The notes under the pieces were generated by a model. It was not told the origin of the DNA and searched no databases. It worked only from the letters and a program-made list of their open reading frames with translations. A stretch of DNA of 64,000 bases, taken from Gnetum montanum. Taxonomy: Eukaryota; Streptophyta; Gnetopsida; Gnetales; Gnetaceae. Positions 49,441-62,048 of this stretch are shown one piece after another. Position numbers and translations under genes: made by a program. The stretch spans positions 674,896-738,895 of the forward strand of contig MNCI01002249.1 in the NCBI GenBank assembly GCA_015680685.1, read 5' to 3'. Position 1 is the stretch's first letter. The number at the start of each line of letters is the position of its first letter.

Positions 49441-49458
49441 TAGCACCATTGTCAAGGA
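49441..49458 (+). other. Primer-binding site of element E (tRNA-Asp type)
   Basis: TAGCACCATTGTCAAGGA, six transitions and no transversion from the canonical site. Confidence 0.75.
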
Positions 49459-49584
49459 CTTAGTTTAGCTAAGTGCGCTAAGTAAGGAAAGATTATGACA
49501 TTATACAAAGATGTTGACAAGACCAATCAATGATCACTCATTAAGGAAATAAGAACAAGCATACTATTTCTATCAAAAGCTAAC

Positions 49585-52150
49585 ATGACTTCTTCTTGTA
49601 CGGATAAATCTCCACCATTTACAAGTAGATCCAATCAGCAATAGGAGGTTCCAAACACACCCCAATAACTTTGTGTTTTCTACCCCCATCTAAATTCCTA
49701 TAATCCAAATTTCACCTTCATCCTACATCAAGATGAACAAATGCGCTGGAGGGATATGGAAGGAAACATTATGTTACCTCTCGACTAATCTATTCTAGCC
49801 ATGCTACTGAATAATCTCGTTAGGCTAGTTATCACTACACTCAATTCAGAATATGAGGTCTAGGACCATCTTATCGATATTATCATCCTACTAATGCCTA
49901 GTGTAAGAAGGATTAGCAAATGGAAGAACAATACAAGGCCTCTAAGGACAAGAGGGTCCTAACCTAGTTATTCTTGTAATAGCATAAGGAAGACGAGGAC
50001 TTCTTTTCAAGCCAATCCCAATACATAAATTCTCCGCCTTTCTATGATTAGGAGATTCTTAACCAAAGGTTGCAATCCACTATGAACAACTTGGGTGAGG
50101 GAAAGATTGGTTCTCAAGACCAAAGGACCTTAAGAGATAGGAACCCAAGCCAAACATCGAAGGACAAGAATAATGACTAGCATAAGAAAAAAGAAAAAGA
50201 AAAGCAATCTAATTAGGGTAGGGATAGAAGGAGAAGAACTAATAGGCATTGTTCCATTGGTTCCCCTTTTTCTTCTTCTTCATCATCCTCCTTATCTTCA
50301 TCCTCAAACTCCAATAAGGAGAAGAAGAGCCAAGACAAAACAAGGGATATTCAAGATTAGGATGGAAATGATTGGCAAGATAAAAATGAATGCAGATCCC
50401 ACTAAGATGATCAAGAACAAGGGCAAGGATAACCACAAGGGAAGGAGTAGCATTGAAAGAGAAGCATAGTAGGACTCATCATAGGCATCATGGCCATGAA
50501 TGGGGCCACCAAGAAGATCATGACTATGATGAACCTCTGCTAGCTATCTAATACATGTTGAACATTTCATAAGTAGTGTAGATACCTACAAGGCACTTGA
50601 ACAATAGTTGAATCAAGAGGTTGGATATGAACAATATCTTCATGTTCAAAGGGGAATACAATTTAGATCCAAAAAATCATCTTCAAGCCTTTTATGATGC
50701 CTATGCCTTACAAAACATAGAGAATGAATGGCAGAAGCTGAAGATATTCCAAAGGACATTCATCAAGGAAGCCAAAAGCTAGTACTAGTCCTTAGCACTA
50801 GAATCCATTCATCGATGGAGCACTACATTAGAACTTTTCAATGAAAAATACCAAACGTAATCCAAAGTGTTCAAATTGTAGAGACATCCAAGGATGAAAA
50901 CAAGACAATCGTGAGTCTTTGGATGTAGCATTGGGCAAGTACTATTCTCTTCTACACTACTGCCTAGGCCATGAATATTCCCAAAGGGATCAACTCTGCC
51001 ATATCATAGATGGACTTAGAAATAAAACAAAGAAAATCCTTAGAATCTATGCACAAGGAAGACTCTATGAGATGCAAGCCCATCAAATTCACACGTGGCT
51101 GAAGAAGGAGAGCTAAAAAAGCATAAAAGTGTAGAGGAGTACAATAGGGATCCCTCCATTTACAAAAGGGAGGTACATTTCTGTGACTCTAAGGAGGAAG
51201 CACTATTTAATGAAGTGGTGCAAAGAAAAACCTTGTTGATTCAAAAATATGTCACTAAAATATTGGCTAAGGTGAACAAGATGTAGGACTCCTTAGATGA
51301 AAAGTTCCAAACAACTTTGAAAACCATTGAGAAAAGAAGAGACCAAGGGAGTAGTAATCAAGAAAGAAGAAAGAAAAAGGATGTAGAGTAGGATCATTAC
51401 AAAAACAAGGGTGAAGCTATAGCAATAGAAGAGGTTGAAAATTTGGAAATAGATGATGGTGGCTATAAAATTTGCTAATATGAACATCCTAAGGGATGTT
51501 GCCCAGTGTTGTCACATCTACAGAAATATGGAATGTATGCATTAAATCCCAAATTTGCAAAAATGCAAACACCTAGGTGGTTTCCCTATCCACAAGGCAA
51601 CTATAAACAATAGTTCCAGCAACAAATGTATTATCCAAGTGGAGTGCCACTTCAACCTTAGGAGTAGTATTAGTAGTGGCAATACCCACAATCATGGGGG
51701 ATGTCACCACTATGGTAGTAATATCCCTAAAGGTAACCTAATACTTATGGATATTATGTCTAGTAGTTTTTATCCCCACATGACTCCTCTAGCCACACCT
51801 CCTTTTCTTACCACTACTATCCTTTGAAATACTACAAAGCATCTTCTCTAAGAGGGAAGTATTCTTTTTCCTTTCATCCTCCTCAACAACCATAATCAAC
51901 TACACCTTTTTTACCCACTCCATCCATGCAAGGTAAAATCCCCATATAGCCACAACAAAGAAATATCACGAGGGTGGTAAATCTATAGCCGAATATCCAT
52001 TTCAGTGGTCCTAAACCATAGCCTCATAAGAGGCCATACTTCAGAACCAATAGCCCCCTACAAGCCTCACAAATACCCATGGCTACTAACCCTATTGCAT
52101 CTACCTTTGAAAATACCACCTAGTTTCCTTCTAATCAAACATATTCCAGA
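49585..52150 (+). pseudogene. gag of element E, broken
   Basis: The first ATG after the primer site (49585) gives MTSSCTDKSPPF. The gag domain is near 50640-51110, in more than one frame; the open piece 50919-51116 reads MDVALGKYYSLLHYCLGHEY, then IIDGLRNKTKKIL. The knuckle segment near 51450-51490 reads YKIC-stop-YEHPKGCCP, so its first Cys is now Tyr and the Gln a stop. The Pro/Tyr-rich tail runs to about 52150. Confidence 0.7.
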
Positions 52151-52279
52151 ATCCACACTATCATGTTAATCTATGTGATCATGGATTAGATAAAGGTTGT
52201 TGAACTTCCCACAAAATAATTTGATCTTGAAAATCCTCTCATTTACTTATAGATCATAGGGAATCCTCTCATTTACTTA

Positions 52280-52680
52280 TAGATAATAGGGAATGAACCA
52301 TGTAAGGCTCTCTTAGGTTTAGGTTCTAGGGTCAACTTAATTTTCCAAGAAATGTATAAGGGTTAGAACCTACCTTCTTTGAAGAAGAGTAAAATCAAAT
52401 TGAAGTTGATAAATCAATACATTACTGTCCCTCTGCAACTAGTCAAGGACATTATGACCACTATTTGTGGATGATTCTATCTTGCTAATTTTCTAGTAAT
52501 CCATGTGAAAAATTGTAAGGGGGACTTCCCTATCATTATGGGAAGTGCATGGCTAAGTAAAATCAGTGCTAAGATGGGGATCCAAGCTCTTTCCTTAGAA
52601 ATTTCCAAGGAGAATGAATTAGTCAAGAAGAAAAGGATTTCATGCATTACATATAATGACATCGTGTACTAGTACATGCA
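52280..52680 (+). pseudogene. Aspartic protease of element E, broken
   Basis: EPCKALLGLGSRVNLIFQEM at about 52296 aligns with LLDSSSRVNLIS of D; the catalytic Asp is Gly. The second half reads NFLVIHVKNCKGDFPIIMGS, AWLSKISAKMG and SLEISKENELVKK, matching C and D. Confidence 0.72.
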
Positions 52681-52779
52681 AAAACCATGGATGATCAAAG
52701 ATACATCATTCCAAGCATGTAATCAGTATGTCAAAATAGCAATAATTTAAAAGTGCTTGTATGTAGTAGCCACAAAACA

Positions 52780-53950
52780 AGAAGGTGCCTAGTGGTTGAT
52801 AATAGATTGCTAAGCTGAATCCACTATGTGCATGGAATCATCTAATAGCCTTAATAATGCTTATATCAAAAACATCAACGAAATGGAGCAACCACATTAT
52901 CAACTCTTCCACACACAAAGTGACATGAATCAAGGAGAGTTGAAGATCCATGATAACTTCAAATAAGAGCCCCTTGAATTCAAAGCTTTACTGGCAACAA
53001 TGGAATATGCCTTTCTCAACAATGAAAAGATGGTAATCATTAATGTCAAACTTGCTCCAGAACCAAAATAGAAGCTCTTGAAGATGATGAACAAATGACC
53101 AACAGCCTTTGCATGGTCATATCATGAAATTATAGGAAGTTATCCATGGATATGCTAACATCGTATCTATATAGTTTCCTCCATCAAACCAAAGAAGTAG
53201 CTGCAGCATAGGTTGAACCCCAAATTGAAGCAGATTTTCAAAGAGGAGTTTGAATAACTCCTCAAAGATGGGTTTATCTATCCATTGCAAATAGTAAATG
53301 GGTTAGCCACTTGTTATTATTTCCAAAAAAATGAGGAAAATGGAGAATTTGTATAGACTTATGGTTTTTGAACATGGTAACTTACAAGGATCAATTTCCA
53401 TTGCATTTGTTGACCAAGTGTCGGGCACCATTACAGGGCATTGCTATTACAGCTTTCTAGTGGTTATCATAGCTATAACCAAATCTAGATTGCATTGGAG
53501 GACTAGGCCAAAATGACATTCACAAGTTCCTAGGGGACTTTTGAATATAGAAAGATGTCATTTGCCCTATGCAATGTACTTGCTACATTCTAATGATTGG
53601 TCCTCAGCATCTTCCATGGACAAATTGGTAGTGGGGTAGAAGTATTCATGGATGAATTCTCTATCTATGGTGCTACATTTAAGAAAGCTTTAGACCATCT
53701 TGAGAAAGTGCTTCAACAATGTATAGAGACTAACTTAAAGCTCAACTAGCAAAAGAACCATCTAATGGTCCAAGAAGACATTATATTAGGGTAAGAGATT
53801 TCAAGCAAAGGAATTGAGGTGTACCTGAAAAAAGTACGGATCATCCAAGAAATCACTAGACAACCCAAAATAGTCAAATATGAAGCTCATTCATTGGCCA
53901 CACTAGTTATTACAAGTGCTTCATTGAGAACTTCTCCAAAATTACTAACC
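52780..53950 (+). pseudogene. Reverse transcriptase of element E, broken
   Basis: Reads, through stops, LKDGFIYPLQIVNG, the KMRKMENLYRL equivalent of the KKDGKWRMCVDFR box, and the catalytic box FMDE at 53645-53656, where the second Asp has become Glu. EKVLQQCIETNLKLN and KNHLMVQEDIILG follow as in C. Not functional. Confidence 0.78.
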
Positions 53951-54049
53951 CATTAGTTGAGATTACCAATAAAGATGCACCCTTCACCTAGACTAGGGAA
54001 TGCAAGACTACATTCCAACAGTTAAAAGTAAAAGCTTTTGAAAACTCCA

Positions 54050-54480
54050 ATTCTACATGCTCTCAACTCATCTAGATCATTTCACGTTATGACTAATGCA
54101 TCCAACTATGCTTTGGAAGTTGTGATTACACAATTGGACAATCGAAAACATCCTTACTACATCCATTGTACATGCTGAAGCATTATGGAAGCACAATTGG
54201 ACTACATTAGTATAAAAAAAGAGCTTATGATGGTGGTGTATGCCTTATAGAAATTCATGCACTATGTGCTTGGATATCAAGTTTTTGTACACATAGATGA
54301 CAATGCTATCTTATTCCTCATGAACAAACCAACAATGAGCCCATGTGTCATATGGTAGCTAGTGATTCTATAGGAGTTTGATCTCACCATGATGAATAGA
54401 AAGGAGACTAAGAATGTGGTCACTAATCACTTGTCTTTATTATGATGGGATAGCAAAGAGGATGTAAGATCTTTATCTAA
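54050..54480 (+). pseudogene. RNase H of element E, broken
   Basis: Reads HPYYIHCTC, SIMEAQLDYISIKKELMMVV, KFMHYVLGYQVFVHIDDNAI, LFLMNKPTMSPCVIW and EFDLTMMNRKETKNVV. The same module as C 21248-20982, with stops in different places. Confidence 0.78.
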
Positions 54481-54559
54481 CCAATTTTTAAATGAACTTC
54501 TCTTTGTCAAAAATTTTGAAATGTAAAGTCCTGAAGGTATTGTTTGATACAAAGAATTT

Positions 54560-55850
54560 CTTTCCTATATACTCACTCAAGAGCTACCACAAGAATGTGA
54601 TACTAAGAAGAAACAAAAGTTTCTTCACTAGGCCAAATATTACATGGAAATTAGGGGCAACCTTTACAAAGATTATGCCAATGGCCTGGTACAATGGTAT
54701 GTGCCCAACAATGATCAACTTCAAATCCTTCAAGATGCTCACAAGGGCCCTTTTGGGGGCCATTACACTAGGAGGAGGATGGTCATTAAAATCCTCATGG
54801 CAGGATATTACTAGCCAACCATATTTAGGGATGCTCATCAATTCTCCTATTCATGTGAAAGTTGCCAAAAAGATGGAGGGATAACTGTATGGATGGAAGG
54901 GCTCCAACAATGGATTTAACCACTAAATCCTTTTAATCTATGAGGCATTGATTTCATGGGACCCATTAGCCCCATGTCCAATAGAAAGGCATACATCAGT
55001 GTAGCAATTAACTACTACACAAAATGGGCTGAAGCTACTACCATCACTGATTGTTCATCCTCTACAGTACCATAGTGTGTACAATAGAATGTGGTAAACA
55101 AGTTTGGTATGCCAAGGGTACTTATTTTTTATAATGGAATAGATTTTACAAGTAGGACTTTTTAGAAACTAATGTAATGCTTAGGGATGAAACACAAACT
55201 AATAACTCCATACCATCCTCAAGATAACAATCAAGAAAAAGTCACTAATAGGGAAATAATTAGATAAAATCTTGTACAGTTAGAAAATATAGGAAAGACT
55301 AGAGAAAAAAACTCAATGATGCTATATAGGCATATAAGTCAACTTGGAAACTTCTTATCGGTTATTTTCCTTATGAGTTGGTATATGGAAAAATACCAAC
55401 TCTTCCAATCCAAGCAAAGCTTCATACATTTTTAACAGCTTGTGAACTTAACCTCAATTTAAGTCTAGCCCAAAAGGCATGATTAATGTACTAAATGTGA
55501 TAGATGAGAACTTATTTGTAGCCCTATACATGAATGAAATGCACAAGAAACACACCAAATAAGATCATGACTTAAGGATAGGAAAAGTTAAATTCCAACC
55601 AGAAGATAAGATTCTTTATTAGAATCCCATGCATGGACCACAACATAAAATTATAGATGCTATGGGAAGGACCTTATATTATTCATGCAACTTTTCCATA
55701 TGGGGCCATGATAATTTACCGCCCTTCCAGCTTGAATAAGCAGCTACTAGTCAACATTCAACAAGTGAAACCTTTTCTTGAACTAACGATAACTAGTGGC
55801 CTCAACACCTCAACCAATGGCCAAGCATGCTCCATATTTTAGATCTCCTC
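54560..55850 (+). pseudogene. Integrase of element E, broken
   Basis: Zinc-binding part near 54830-54880 (DAHQFSYSCESCQKDGG). Core: GPISPMSNRKAYISVAINYY, TKWAEATTITDCSSST, NKFGMPRVLIFYNGIDF, LGMKHKLITPYHPQDNNQ. The first catalytic Asp is Asn (AINYY) and the second is Tyr (FYNG). The tail GAMIIYRPSSLNKQLLVNIQ, QVKPFLELT is open at 55657-55842 and matches C. Confidence 0.76.
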
Positions 55851-55855
55851 CTTCC

Positions 55856-55877
55856 AACTTAGTTGTGGGGGAGATGG
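55856..55877 (+). other. Polypurine-like tract at the end of pol in E
   Basis: AACTTAGTTGTGGGGGAGAT lies just after the integrase stop. It is nearly the terminal polypurine tract of C (ATTTAGTTGTGGGGATA). A second such tract is at 57514. Confidence 0.55.
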
Positions 55878-57304
55878 TCATCCATGTTAAGATTATATGA
55901 TGGCTAATTAGTTTTACAAATTTCTTTTGTTTTACAATGTTCTTTTTATGTTTTTAATTTTCTTGAATATTTTATAATTTATTTTATATATTTCTCCTTA
56001 CGTGTTGTTTTCTCATTTTTTTTCCATAAGGAATCTTACATTTTTGCCACAACTACTACTATTGGAAGTTCATTAAAAATTGGACTTAACATTGAATTAA
56101 TTGTTTAATGACTATATTTCATTTTTGGATTATGACATTGATGAATGGAACATTAATTTTCTTATGGTGTCAAGCAATGAGCCCATGACATCCAACCATT
56201 CCACTTAATTCTATTAGGTTTTTTCATCTTGGAAGCATGAGGTCCTTTCCTAATTTCAACTTACAAAGAATCCATGACTTTGATACTTAAACAAATTTGG
56301 AACAGACCAAGTGGAATCAACATGGGTATGGCTTCAAGGGAATTTGTCACCTTTTGTACCCAAATACCTTCTTGAGTTTTTATGGCTATTCTCATTAGTC
56401 TCTGACCACTCCTGTTATTAACCAATAATGGGAAGCATTTCTTTGCATGGTGTTGTTTCCATGAAAAAAGAACATGGGAATTCAAAGCACACCCTTTAGA
56501 CACAATAATGGGTTACAAGCACTAGTTATGGGGCTGGGAAGACATGTTACCCATGCCTGAAGGCATCCTTCTAACTAAGGCTCTTCCTATCTTCTTACTT
56601 CTCTTTTCTTCTTTACTTATAATGATGGTTGATCTTTGGGAGTGGTCATGAACTCTTGGGGTTGGACAATCTGAATATGGCAATGCAAAGTCACTACAAG
56701 TGGCTAGACTTGGTTCCAACTAAGGATGCGATAGTATCAGGTCATCTTAATCAAAACCTCCACTAGGATTTCATGTGACTGAGATGTGATACTTCAATGT
56801 CATTTCCTCTCTTCCATCCCTATACTCTTATCATCGATCACTTCACTACCTCCTATCATGGTCAATTATTGTGTTCATTTTGGCATGTCATAATTCTGTG
56901 ACGATTTCTTGTATAGATTCGATCTTTAACTGATGATGATCATTCATCATCCTTGGTCCCTACAAACTCCTTGATATGAGGGCATGCAAGGGAATATATG
57001 GCATGAGCCTACTCTAGGGAGGATCCACTTACATACTCCTTGGTCATGTTCAGTTAAACCTCTTATCCCTTAGTCATTTTGCAGTCAATCCCATCATAAC
57101 ATCACATAAACATCCATTTTTGCAACACCTTAGCATATTATTTTTTTCTTCAAATCTCCTTTTTCCAAGTAAATCTCATACCTTCTTCAATGTTTTTCCA
57201 TCCGACTAGGCTTTCCTATCTTCCATTAGGCTCTCATTTCATTATAAAACTCTTCCAAAATACTTAGCTTTTCATTGGAAAAAATTCCTGAAAATAGCTA
57301 CATC

Positions 57305-57360
57305 GATGCATCCCTATCAATGCAGCTTGATGCATCAATGCATGGAAAAAATAGGACAAA
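57305..57360 (+). promoter_or_regulatory. Internal promoter-like module of E
   Basis: GATGCATC occurs at 57305-57312 and 57329-57336, with ATCGATGCATC and ATGCATCAATGCATGG context. The TATA position holds ATATGCATAC, which looks like a decayed TATATATA when aligned with C. About 440-470 bp before the extra-ORF ATG. Confidence 0.45.
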
Positions 57361-57513
57361 TATGCATACTACTTAGCAATTTTTTGCCATTTTCCTTCAA
57401 ATGTGAGAGGAGTATTCCCCATTTTTAGAGCCTAGCAACCTTCCAAGCACCATAACTTACAAACTACTTATCTGATTCACCTTGTTCATCATTCCCCTAG
57501 CTATCAAAGGTAC

Positions 57514-57534
57514 GATTTACGTCATGGGGGCCAC
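57514..57534 (+). other. Internal polypurine-tract-like sequence in E
   Basis: GATTTACGTCATGGGGGCCA, 245 bp before the extra-ORF ATG. C has the same CATGGGGGCCACAAACC context. Confidence 0.5.
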
Positions 57535-57778
57535 AAACCTTTGGTTTCTAACTTCCCAAGGTTTAATGCAAAAAAAATAATATTAAAATCCTAGTCCAAA
57601 CCAAGTTAAACCTTACAAAAAAACTATAGTAGCAAAAGAATAAAATAATAAAAAAATAATGAACCTACCAAGATCACAAATGAACCTAAGTGTAACCTAA
57701 CCCAATAAGAAAGGTATCAAAAAGGAACTAAGAATTATACACTAAAATGCTAATCCATGATTATGTTTGTGATCATAG

Positions 57779-58113
57779 ATGACACCAATAAAATGAGCAC
57801 TAACAAGAGGCCCTTCCCAATTGAGGGAGAAGTAGCCATGAGGAAGAAAGGACCAACAATAGCAACAACAACCCTAAGAACAAGAGGCCAAAGCAGCCCA
57901 TGCAATGGAACCTCTTTGAGAAGAGCTTGAAGTGGAATTTTTTCAATAGATTCCCACTACTAAAATTAGCTAACCTAGACTAGATGAGGCTCCAAGACCA
58001 AGACCTAACTTATAGGTCACACTAATAGAGGCTTGCTTAGAAAAGATCCAAACCAAGGAGGTTCAAAGTTTGGTTCTCCAAGAACTAAACTTTGGATCCT
58101 TCTTGGAGTTGAT
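57779..58113 (+). pseudogene. Start of the extra ORF of element E, cut by F
   Basis: MTPIK at 57779 corresponds to MAPK/MVPK of the others, followed by ALTRGPSQLREK. Near the end it reads LNFGSFLELIP, matching LNFRPFMEFTP in F and LKFGPFNEFAP in B. The frame is cut at about residue 110, exactly where the LTR of F begins. Confidence 0.6.
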
Positions 58114-58951
58114 CCCTACACTCAACCATATGAATATGAGCATTCACACATGATTTGGTCGAACTCAATAGATAGGCTAGTTGTTGTATTTAGATAATTA
58201 CACATTGATCGCAGTTCGTTGTCTTTCCACCTGGACTAGTATTTGCTTTGTCATGTATTGTTTAGTCCAAAGTGAGGTGTATGATGTGGTCCTAAACTAG
58301 TGCTACTCCTAGAGGCAATGGAATATAAATTTTTTTAAGGTAACAGGGAGTGAGAGAAGAGAATCTAAGCTAGCCTAAGTGTGATGAGCATCCATCCTTA
58401 ATCATCCATACACATCTTGGACCTCGTGTACTACTTCTGGGATTACCAAGCACATGTTACTTAAGCACTCCTAGATACGCCACTAGGATACCAAGTAGTC
58501 ACACTTAAATGATCATGATTAAGTCGTACTCATTCTATGTTTAATAACAGGGATAGTATATGAAGGTAAAGAAGTATTAACTAAGAAAACAATAAATAAT
58601 AATAATAGTTAAACAATTAGAACTAAGTGAATGCTACAATGATGAAGTAATCTCAATCTTTATTGCCGGTCATGTGCATGTCCAAGTATGTCACACTCGA
58701 ATAAAGGTTCCATACAATTACAATCATCACACGGTAGGCATGCACTGGGGAAAGAATTGAGATGAACTAAAAATGAACAAAAAGACTCTACTACTACACT
58801 TACTTCTCTCTCCCCTTTTTCTTGTGCTCCCAAATGTGTATTTATAAGCTTACACAAGGATCACGATATCATGTATCCGATCTCGTTAGCCAGGATCACG
58901 TACCTGATATTGTAGATTTGATATCAGGGCCTAACAATTCATGGTTCATCA
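58114..58951 (-). repeat. 3' LTR of element F, outer end truncated
   Basis: It starts at CCCTACACTCAACC; the expected TGATGAGTGGCGAGGTA before it is absent. The right end is TTCATCA at 58951. U3 has CGATATCA (near 58863), CTGATATTG and GATATCAGG boxes and a TATAAATAC box on the minus strand near 58839-58847. Confidence 0.82.
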
Positions 58952-58968
58952 TACCCCCATGACTGAAT
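58952..58968 (-). other. Polypurine tract of element F
   Basis: The minus strand reads TTCAGTCATGGGGGTA directly before TGATGAACC. Confidence 0.8.
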
Positions 58969-59131
58969 GAAAACTTGTCCTTAAGTTGAACAAAATGAGA
59001 ATAAGTTCAACTGATTACACAGTGGATAGGTATGGGATTATTGACTAACTAGACATTTATTCATGCCATAGTGGAGGGTTGAACATAATAAAATTGGGAC
59101 ATAGACACAAAATTACAAAGTTTATTGAAAC

Positions 59132-61924
59132 TCATGTGGTTCCTGGTGGTAGTGGTTCTTCCATGGATATCTTCCTCTTGTCTTGTGCTCCAGGTTTTGG
59201 AAATTGATGGCTCTGAAGGAGTGCTTAAAGCTTTTCCTCTTCGGTTCAAGGATCCTGTGCCGTCCATGCTGATGCTCCAATGTTCGATGGAGTCAACACC
59301 TCCCATGAGCATGGAAATTGTGGGAACATCTAGTTGTCCTTGACATACCACACCGTAAATAGCCGATGTTCCTCTTCATAGGCTCTAGCTTTATCTTTGT
59401 ATTGTTGGTAATCTGTGAGCCATCAAGCCAAATCTGCTGTGACATCTTTTTGTCCCTGGTAGTTGGTTTTGGCCACCTCTAAGTCAGAATTTTTCACTTC
59501 TAATTTCTATAGCATCTTCTTATGCTCAGTAAATTCTATTTTATATTTTGTATAGGTGGTTGCTACCTACTTCTCCAACTCTATTCTCGGGCATCCTTCT
59601 ATCAACATGGCCAAGTTGGCATACCGTAGGTTTGCCAACTCCATGTATTCAATATGATCTTGTATTTGCAGGTCCCGGTTTTTGAATTCTGCTTGGTGGA
59701 TGAATGCATAGGTATTTAATATGGCCCACAAATCAGTGTTTTGAGCACTGAGAGTGTTGATATGGGCCTTGGCCATATGGATTTCTTTTTCTATTACTTG
59801 TTTATATATCCCCACTTGATCCCTGAAGTGTTCCTTCAACTTCTCATGTCGCTTGGCCTTGTTTTGCCATGTGCTTCTCTCAATTGTCATCTTTTGATGG
59901 ATTGCACATACCTCTTTCATTGAGAGGGTTCTATTTTCTCTACCCAAGTGATTCATGTCCTGGTTGACCCTGACTAATTGTTCTCATAATTGCTGAAAAT
60001 TTTCTTTGAGAACATTTCTTTGTTTTCCTACGATGGTCAACTAAATATTGTTAGCGGCAAGCTGTTTATTTTTCTCTTGTAAGGCCTTGAGTGCTTTAGC
60101 ATCTGCATATGTCTAAGCTTATGTCTTAGAAGCATCCCAATTGGCCTTCTCTTTCTCCTCCACCACTCTCTTATTCTCTTCTAACAATTTATTGAGTTAC
60201 TCTGTCCAGAAGGACTCTAGCTAGTCTGCGGGGATGAATTGAGATGGGTACCACTGTGCAGCTTGTAGGGTGACGAGCTATTCTTGGAGTCTTTCCAACT
60301 CTACCTTTGCATGCTCGAACTTAATATTTGCCATGAATAGCTTTCCTTTTATGAAGATTAGGTCTGATTGAGTTGTTGTGACATCTTCAAGGATGTCAAA
60401 CAGGGACGTCATCACTTGTCCTGTCTACAACAACCGATCAAGAACATCCTCATGTTTTGTAGGAGTCATCGAGGGACCAGCCAAATTTTGAGCATTATGT
60501 GCTCCTGTAAAGTCTACTGGTGACACAACAGGGACATTGAATGATTCTTTTATGTGGTCTGTGACCACTTCTGCAGCTCTCACTACATCTTGGTGCTGCA
60601 TGACCACTACTGTGGCCCCTTCTCTAGTTTCTAATTACACTTGAAAAGATGCAATGTTCCCTAAGATCTGTTGTGAGCAATGTGATGTCCCTCCTCCTAT
60701 TTGAATTAATACCTTGCCCCATGTGCAATCGATTGAGACCATGGGTCGTACAACATCATCTATAACCCTAAAGAGATTGGTCTCATCATGGCTTCCCCAA
60801 CTAACCATCTCAGTGATGGCCCTGAGATGGCTCATCGACGGTTGATAGTCTTGTGGCAATGATGGCAATTGGTCTTGTTAGCTTGTGCTAGGCCTCGCTT
60901 CCTATTGTTGACTGGGCCTTGTGCCTAGAAGTTGGCTAGACCCTACAGTTTGAGGTGCAGTGGGTCCCATCATCTGTTCTTGTTCAAGCTCTAGTGTCTC
61001 ACCATCACTTTTTCTTGGGGCTAGTGGCTTCAGCAATTTAGCAAATGAAATATTTTAGGCCTTTCTGGGGATGTCATTGGTGTACCCTAGAATTCTAGCA
61101 TGCCAGCACAGCTTCCTGATGAGACAAGGAAAGGGCAATGCAAACTTCCCTATCTTGCATTCTTCGAACCACTTAAAAATTTTTGTTAGATATAGATGGG
61201 GTAGGTTAACATTAACCTTGCCCATCAATATAGCACTTCCTTTAGCTGCATATGTGGAGATTTTATTCAATCCTTTTGTGGGGAAGATGTGATATGTGTC
61301 AATCTTGAAGTAAATTCTCTCTTCAAGTGTTAGCTCTCCATATGCTTTGTCTTCTTTGCCATACACCCTTTTCAACCAGGTCTTTTGTGCATCAGCATTA
61401 GAGCGAGTGGGCAAGTAAGCAACTTTTGGCCCTGTATTCAGAATATTTAACACCTTTGAAATGGCCTTAGTAGAGAAATCCATAACAATACCACTAATAT
61501 CAATGGTGGTGCACTCTTCTTTATTGTGCCAAAATTGGTATGTCTCCCCCAGGTACCAATCACCACTTTTAGAAAGAATGGGCCATAGTGGAGACCATTT
61601 GAGTTGGTCCCTAACTACCTTAGGAGTGAACTCCATGAAAGGTCTGAAGTTAAGTTCTACTATCACAGCTACTAATGTGGACCTTTCATGGATTGCCTAA
61701 ACACACTCTGGGAATAACATGAGATGTTGTCCCTGTTCAAGTGTTTCACCAACTCCACCTTTAGCATGTCTAGATTGTACAGTAACAAGAGGTTCCTGAT
61801 GGATACTAAATGATTGTGCCTCCTGTTCCATATGTTCCTCAAGAGACACCTCTCCTCTACCTCTCCTTGGTCATTTGGATGCACCTTGAGAGGGTCCTCC
61901 TTGTTGTCCTTCTTTAGGGGCCAT
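59132..61924 (-). pseudogene. Extra 3' ORF of element F, least damaged copy
   Basis: From MAPKEGQQGGPSQGASK at 61924 to MEEPLPPGTT at 59132 is 2,793 nt, exactly 931 codons, so few or no net indels although some in-frame stops exist. A 203-codon open piece (61666-61055) covers the conserved domain: IVELNFRPFMEFTPKVV, SPLWPILSKSGDWYLGETYQ, ERIYFKIDTYHIFPTKGLNK, GSAILMGKVNVNLPHLYLTK, FALPFPCLIRKLCWHARILG. Then a Pro/Gln-rich linker (about 61000-60850) and a long coiled coil; 59956-59567 is open and heptad-like (MNHLGRENRTLSMKEVCAIH, KRHEKLKEHFRDQVGIYKQV). No membrane segment or signal peptide is seen, unlike env-type ORFs. It resembles the putative plant transposon protein domain; role unknown. 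Confidence 0.75.
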
Positions 61925-62048
61925 CTACAATCACACGAGGTCGGCTATTAGTAAGGTCATTTACAAAATTTGATTTATATCTTACTTATTACCTTTAATG
62001 AATTCATATCTTGTTTAGTGTGATCCAGAGTTAGAGAATTTTACAAGA

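Larger units (their letters stand above)
55878..57778 (+). other. Spacer of element E
   Basis: Non-coding module shared with B, C, D and F: a T-rich start (55905-56040), the GAGCCCATGACATCCAACCA segment (56180) and the GGGAGGATCCACTT segment (57016). Open frames here (56261-56503, 56522-56719, minus) match nothing. It holds the internal module and polypurine-like tract. Confidence 0.62.
48560..58113 (+). mobile_element. Element E: Athila/Tat-type retrotransposon with gag-pol, 3' truncated
   Basis: LTR (to 49439), primer site, gag, protease, reverse transcriptase, RNase H, integrase, spacer, then the first 335 nt of the extra ORF, cut at 58113 by element F. It is closest to C in gene content. 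Its U3 and internal box share the GATGCATC palindrome. All frames are broken. Confidence 0.8.
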
